A stretch of DNA of 64,000 nucleotides from Auanema rhodensis (Eukaryota > Nematoda > Chromadorea > Rhabditida > Rhabditidae). The notes beneath the pieces are model-generated. The model searched no databases. It saw nothing but the letters and a program-made list of their open reading frames with translations, and was not told the origin of the DNA. The position numbers were made by a program, and so were the translations under genes. The stretch is taken from assembly GCA_964057225.1 (NCBI GenBank), contig OZ059900.1:8442501-8506500 (forward strand), in the 5' to 3' direction. How positions within the stretch are numbered: the first letter of the stretch is position 1; the number at the start of each line of letters is the position of its first letter. Of this stretch, positions 63,901 to 64,000 are shown one piece after another.

Positions 63901-64000
63901 CCAATAATTCTTGATATTTTCGGTCCTTTTTGACCAAAGCGGTTAAAATTGAACATATATATGTGAAAATAGTCAAAGTTTATGAATCCTGAATTTCAAA
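60991..64000 (-). repeat. 1044-bp trimer HOR, three copies, running off the window
   Basis: Trimer units carry in turn atttttggtcc (61132, 62176), ccttttcgacc (61489, 62533, 63577) and aaagcggtt (61849, 62893, 63937). Copies one and two look identical by eye. In the third, the atttttggtcc unit is replaced by a gtcgaag unit (63277) like that at 59101, also next to an aaagcggtt unit. Amplification appears to continue beyond 64000. Confidence 0.85.

Larger units (their letters stand above)
19784..64000 (-). repeat. Inverted arm of the same 348-bp satellite array
   Basis: 128 units lie on the minus strand. Arithmetic on anchor positions closes exactly: from 19930 to 63976 is 126 intervals of 348 bp, one of 173 bp (fused unit), plus 25 extra bases explained by five +4 AT expansions, two +2 TC insertions and one +1 at about 24590. 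No 341-bp unit occurs here. Typical variants are acatatttatgtcc, the ggattgaag form of the mid-unit ggtttgaag, and the agacc/acacc alternatives near the unit start. The array runs off the right edge of the window. Confidence 0.98.

Noticed and set aside
1-64000. CRISPR array
   Set aside because: Repeats are long (348 bp) and directly adjacent with no unique spacers; no cas genes are present.
1-64000. Telomeric repeats, rRNA, tRNA, 5S or LTR features
   Set aside because: No TTTAGGG/TTAGGG-type tandem, no cloverleaf-like or rRNA-like stretch, and no terminal repeats with primer-binding or polypurine tracts were seen on either strand.
1-64000. Bacterial or phage origin
   Set aside because: There is no operon, ribosome-binding site or gene of any length over 64 kb; a tandem array of about 186 units with HORs is a eukaryotic satellite pattern.

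Overview
This window is tandem satellite DNA from end to end. I found no protein-coding gene, RNA gene, transposon or unique sequence in its 64 kb. The repeat unit is 348 bp with about 30% G+C (106 of 348 in one unit counted by hand). About 186 units are present, counted from the conserved ttgactattt anchor: 58 forward and 128 reverse. A megasatellite-like array of near-identical units over 300 bp with nested higher-order repeats (HORs) points to nuclear heterochromatin of a eukaryote (centromeric, pericentromeric, subtelomeric or a knob). I do not recognise the family and cannot name a lineage. Unit coordinates below count from the first base of cacgaatatc, which is also base 1 of the window; the anchor is unit base 147.

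Layout. Bases 1-19783 carry units on the + strand. Bases 19784-64000 carry the same satellite inverted. The two arms meet head-on at a blunt strand-switch junction between 19783 and 19784: unit base 218 of the forward arm is joined to unit base 293 of the reverse arm. The forward arm has its own subfamily: 14 units of 341 bp with a 7-bp deletion, plus a linked gttagga variant. I saw neither in the reverse arm. The reverse arm has its own length variants: a +4 AT expansion five times, a +2 TC insertion twice, and one +1.

HOR structure. Spacing of private variants shows nested duplications. In the forward arm: 7077-bp offset (1-3587 and 7078-10664), 1378-bp offset (about 3.8-6.3 kb), and a block at 10985-15945 recurring at 16199-19767 with one 1392-bp tetramer fewer. 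In the reverse arm: trimers (1044 bp) near 20.6-22.7, 25.7-27.9, 36-39 and 61-64 kb; a pentamer (1740 bp) at 27.2-30.6 kb; a 17-unit block (5924 bp) at 39.45-45.37 kb whose second copy at 45.37-52.3 kb has grown by one unit and then a dimer; and a decamer (3484 bp) at 50.9-57.9 kb. A more diverged, apparently unduplicated patch lies at about 23.7-25.3 kb.

The most informative feature is a 521-bp fused unit, made by a 175-bp deletion, that occurs once in each arm (6557-7077 on +; 22513-23033 on -). It has the same breakpoint and the same private substitutions in both, so the opposed arms descend from one ancestral array segment. The many 63-codon reading frames here are by-products of the repeat (TTG starts, one per unit) and are not annotated as genes.
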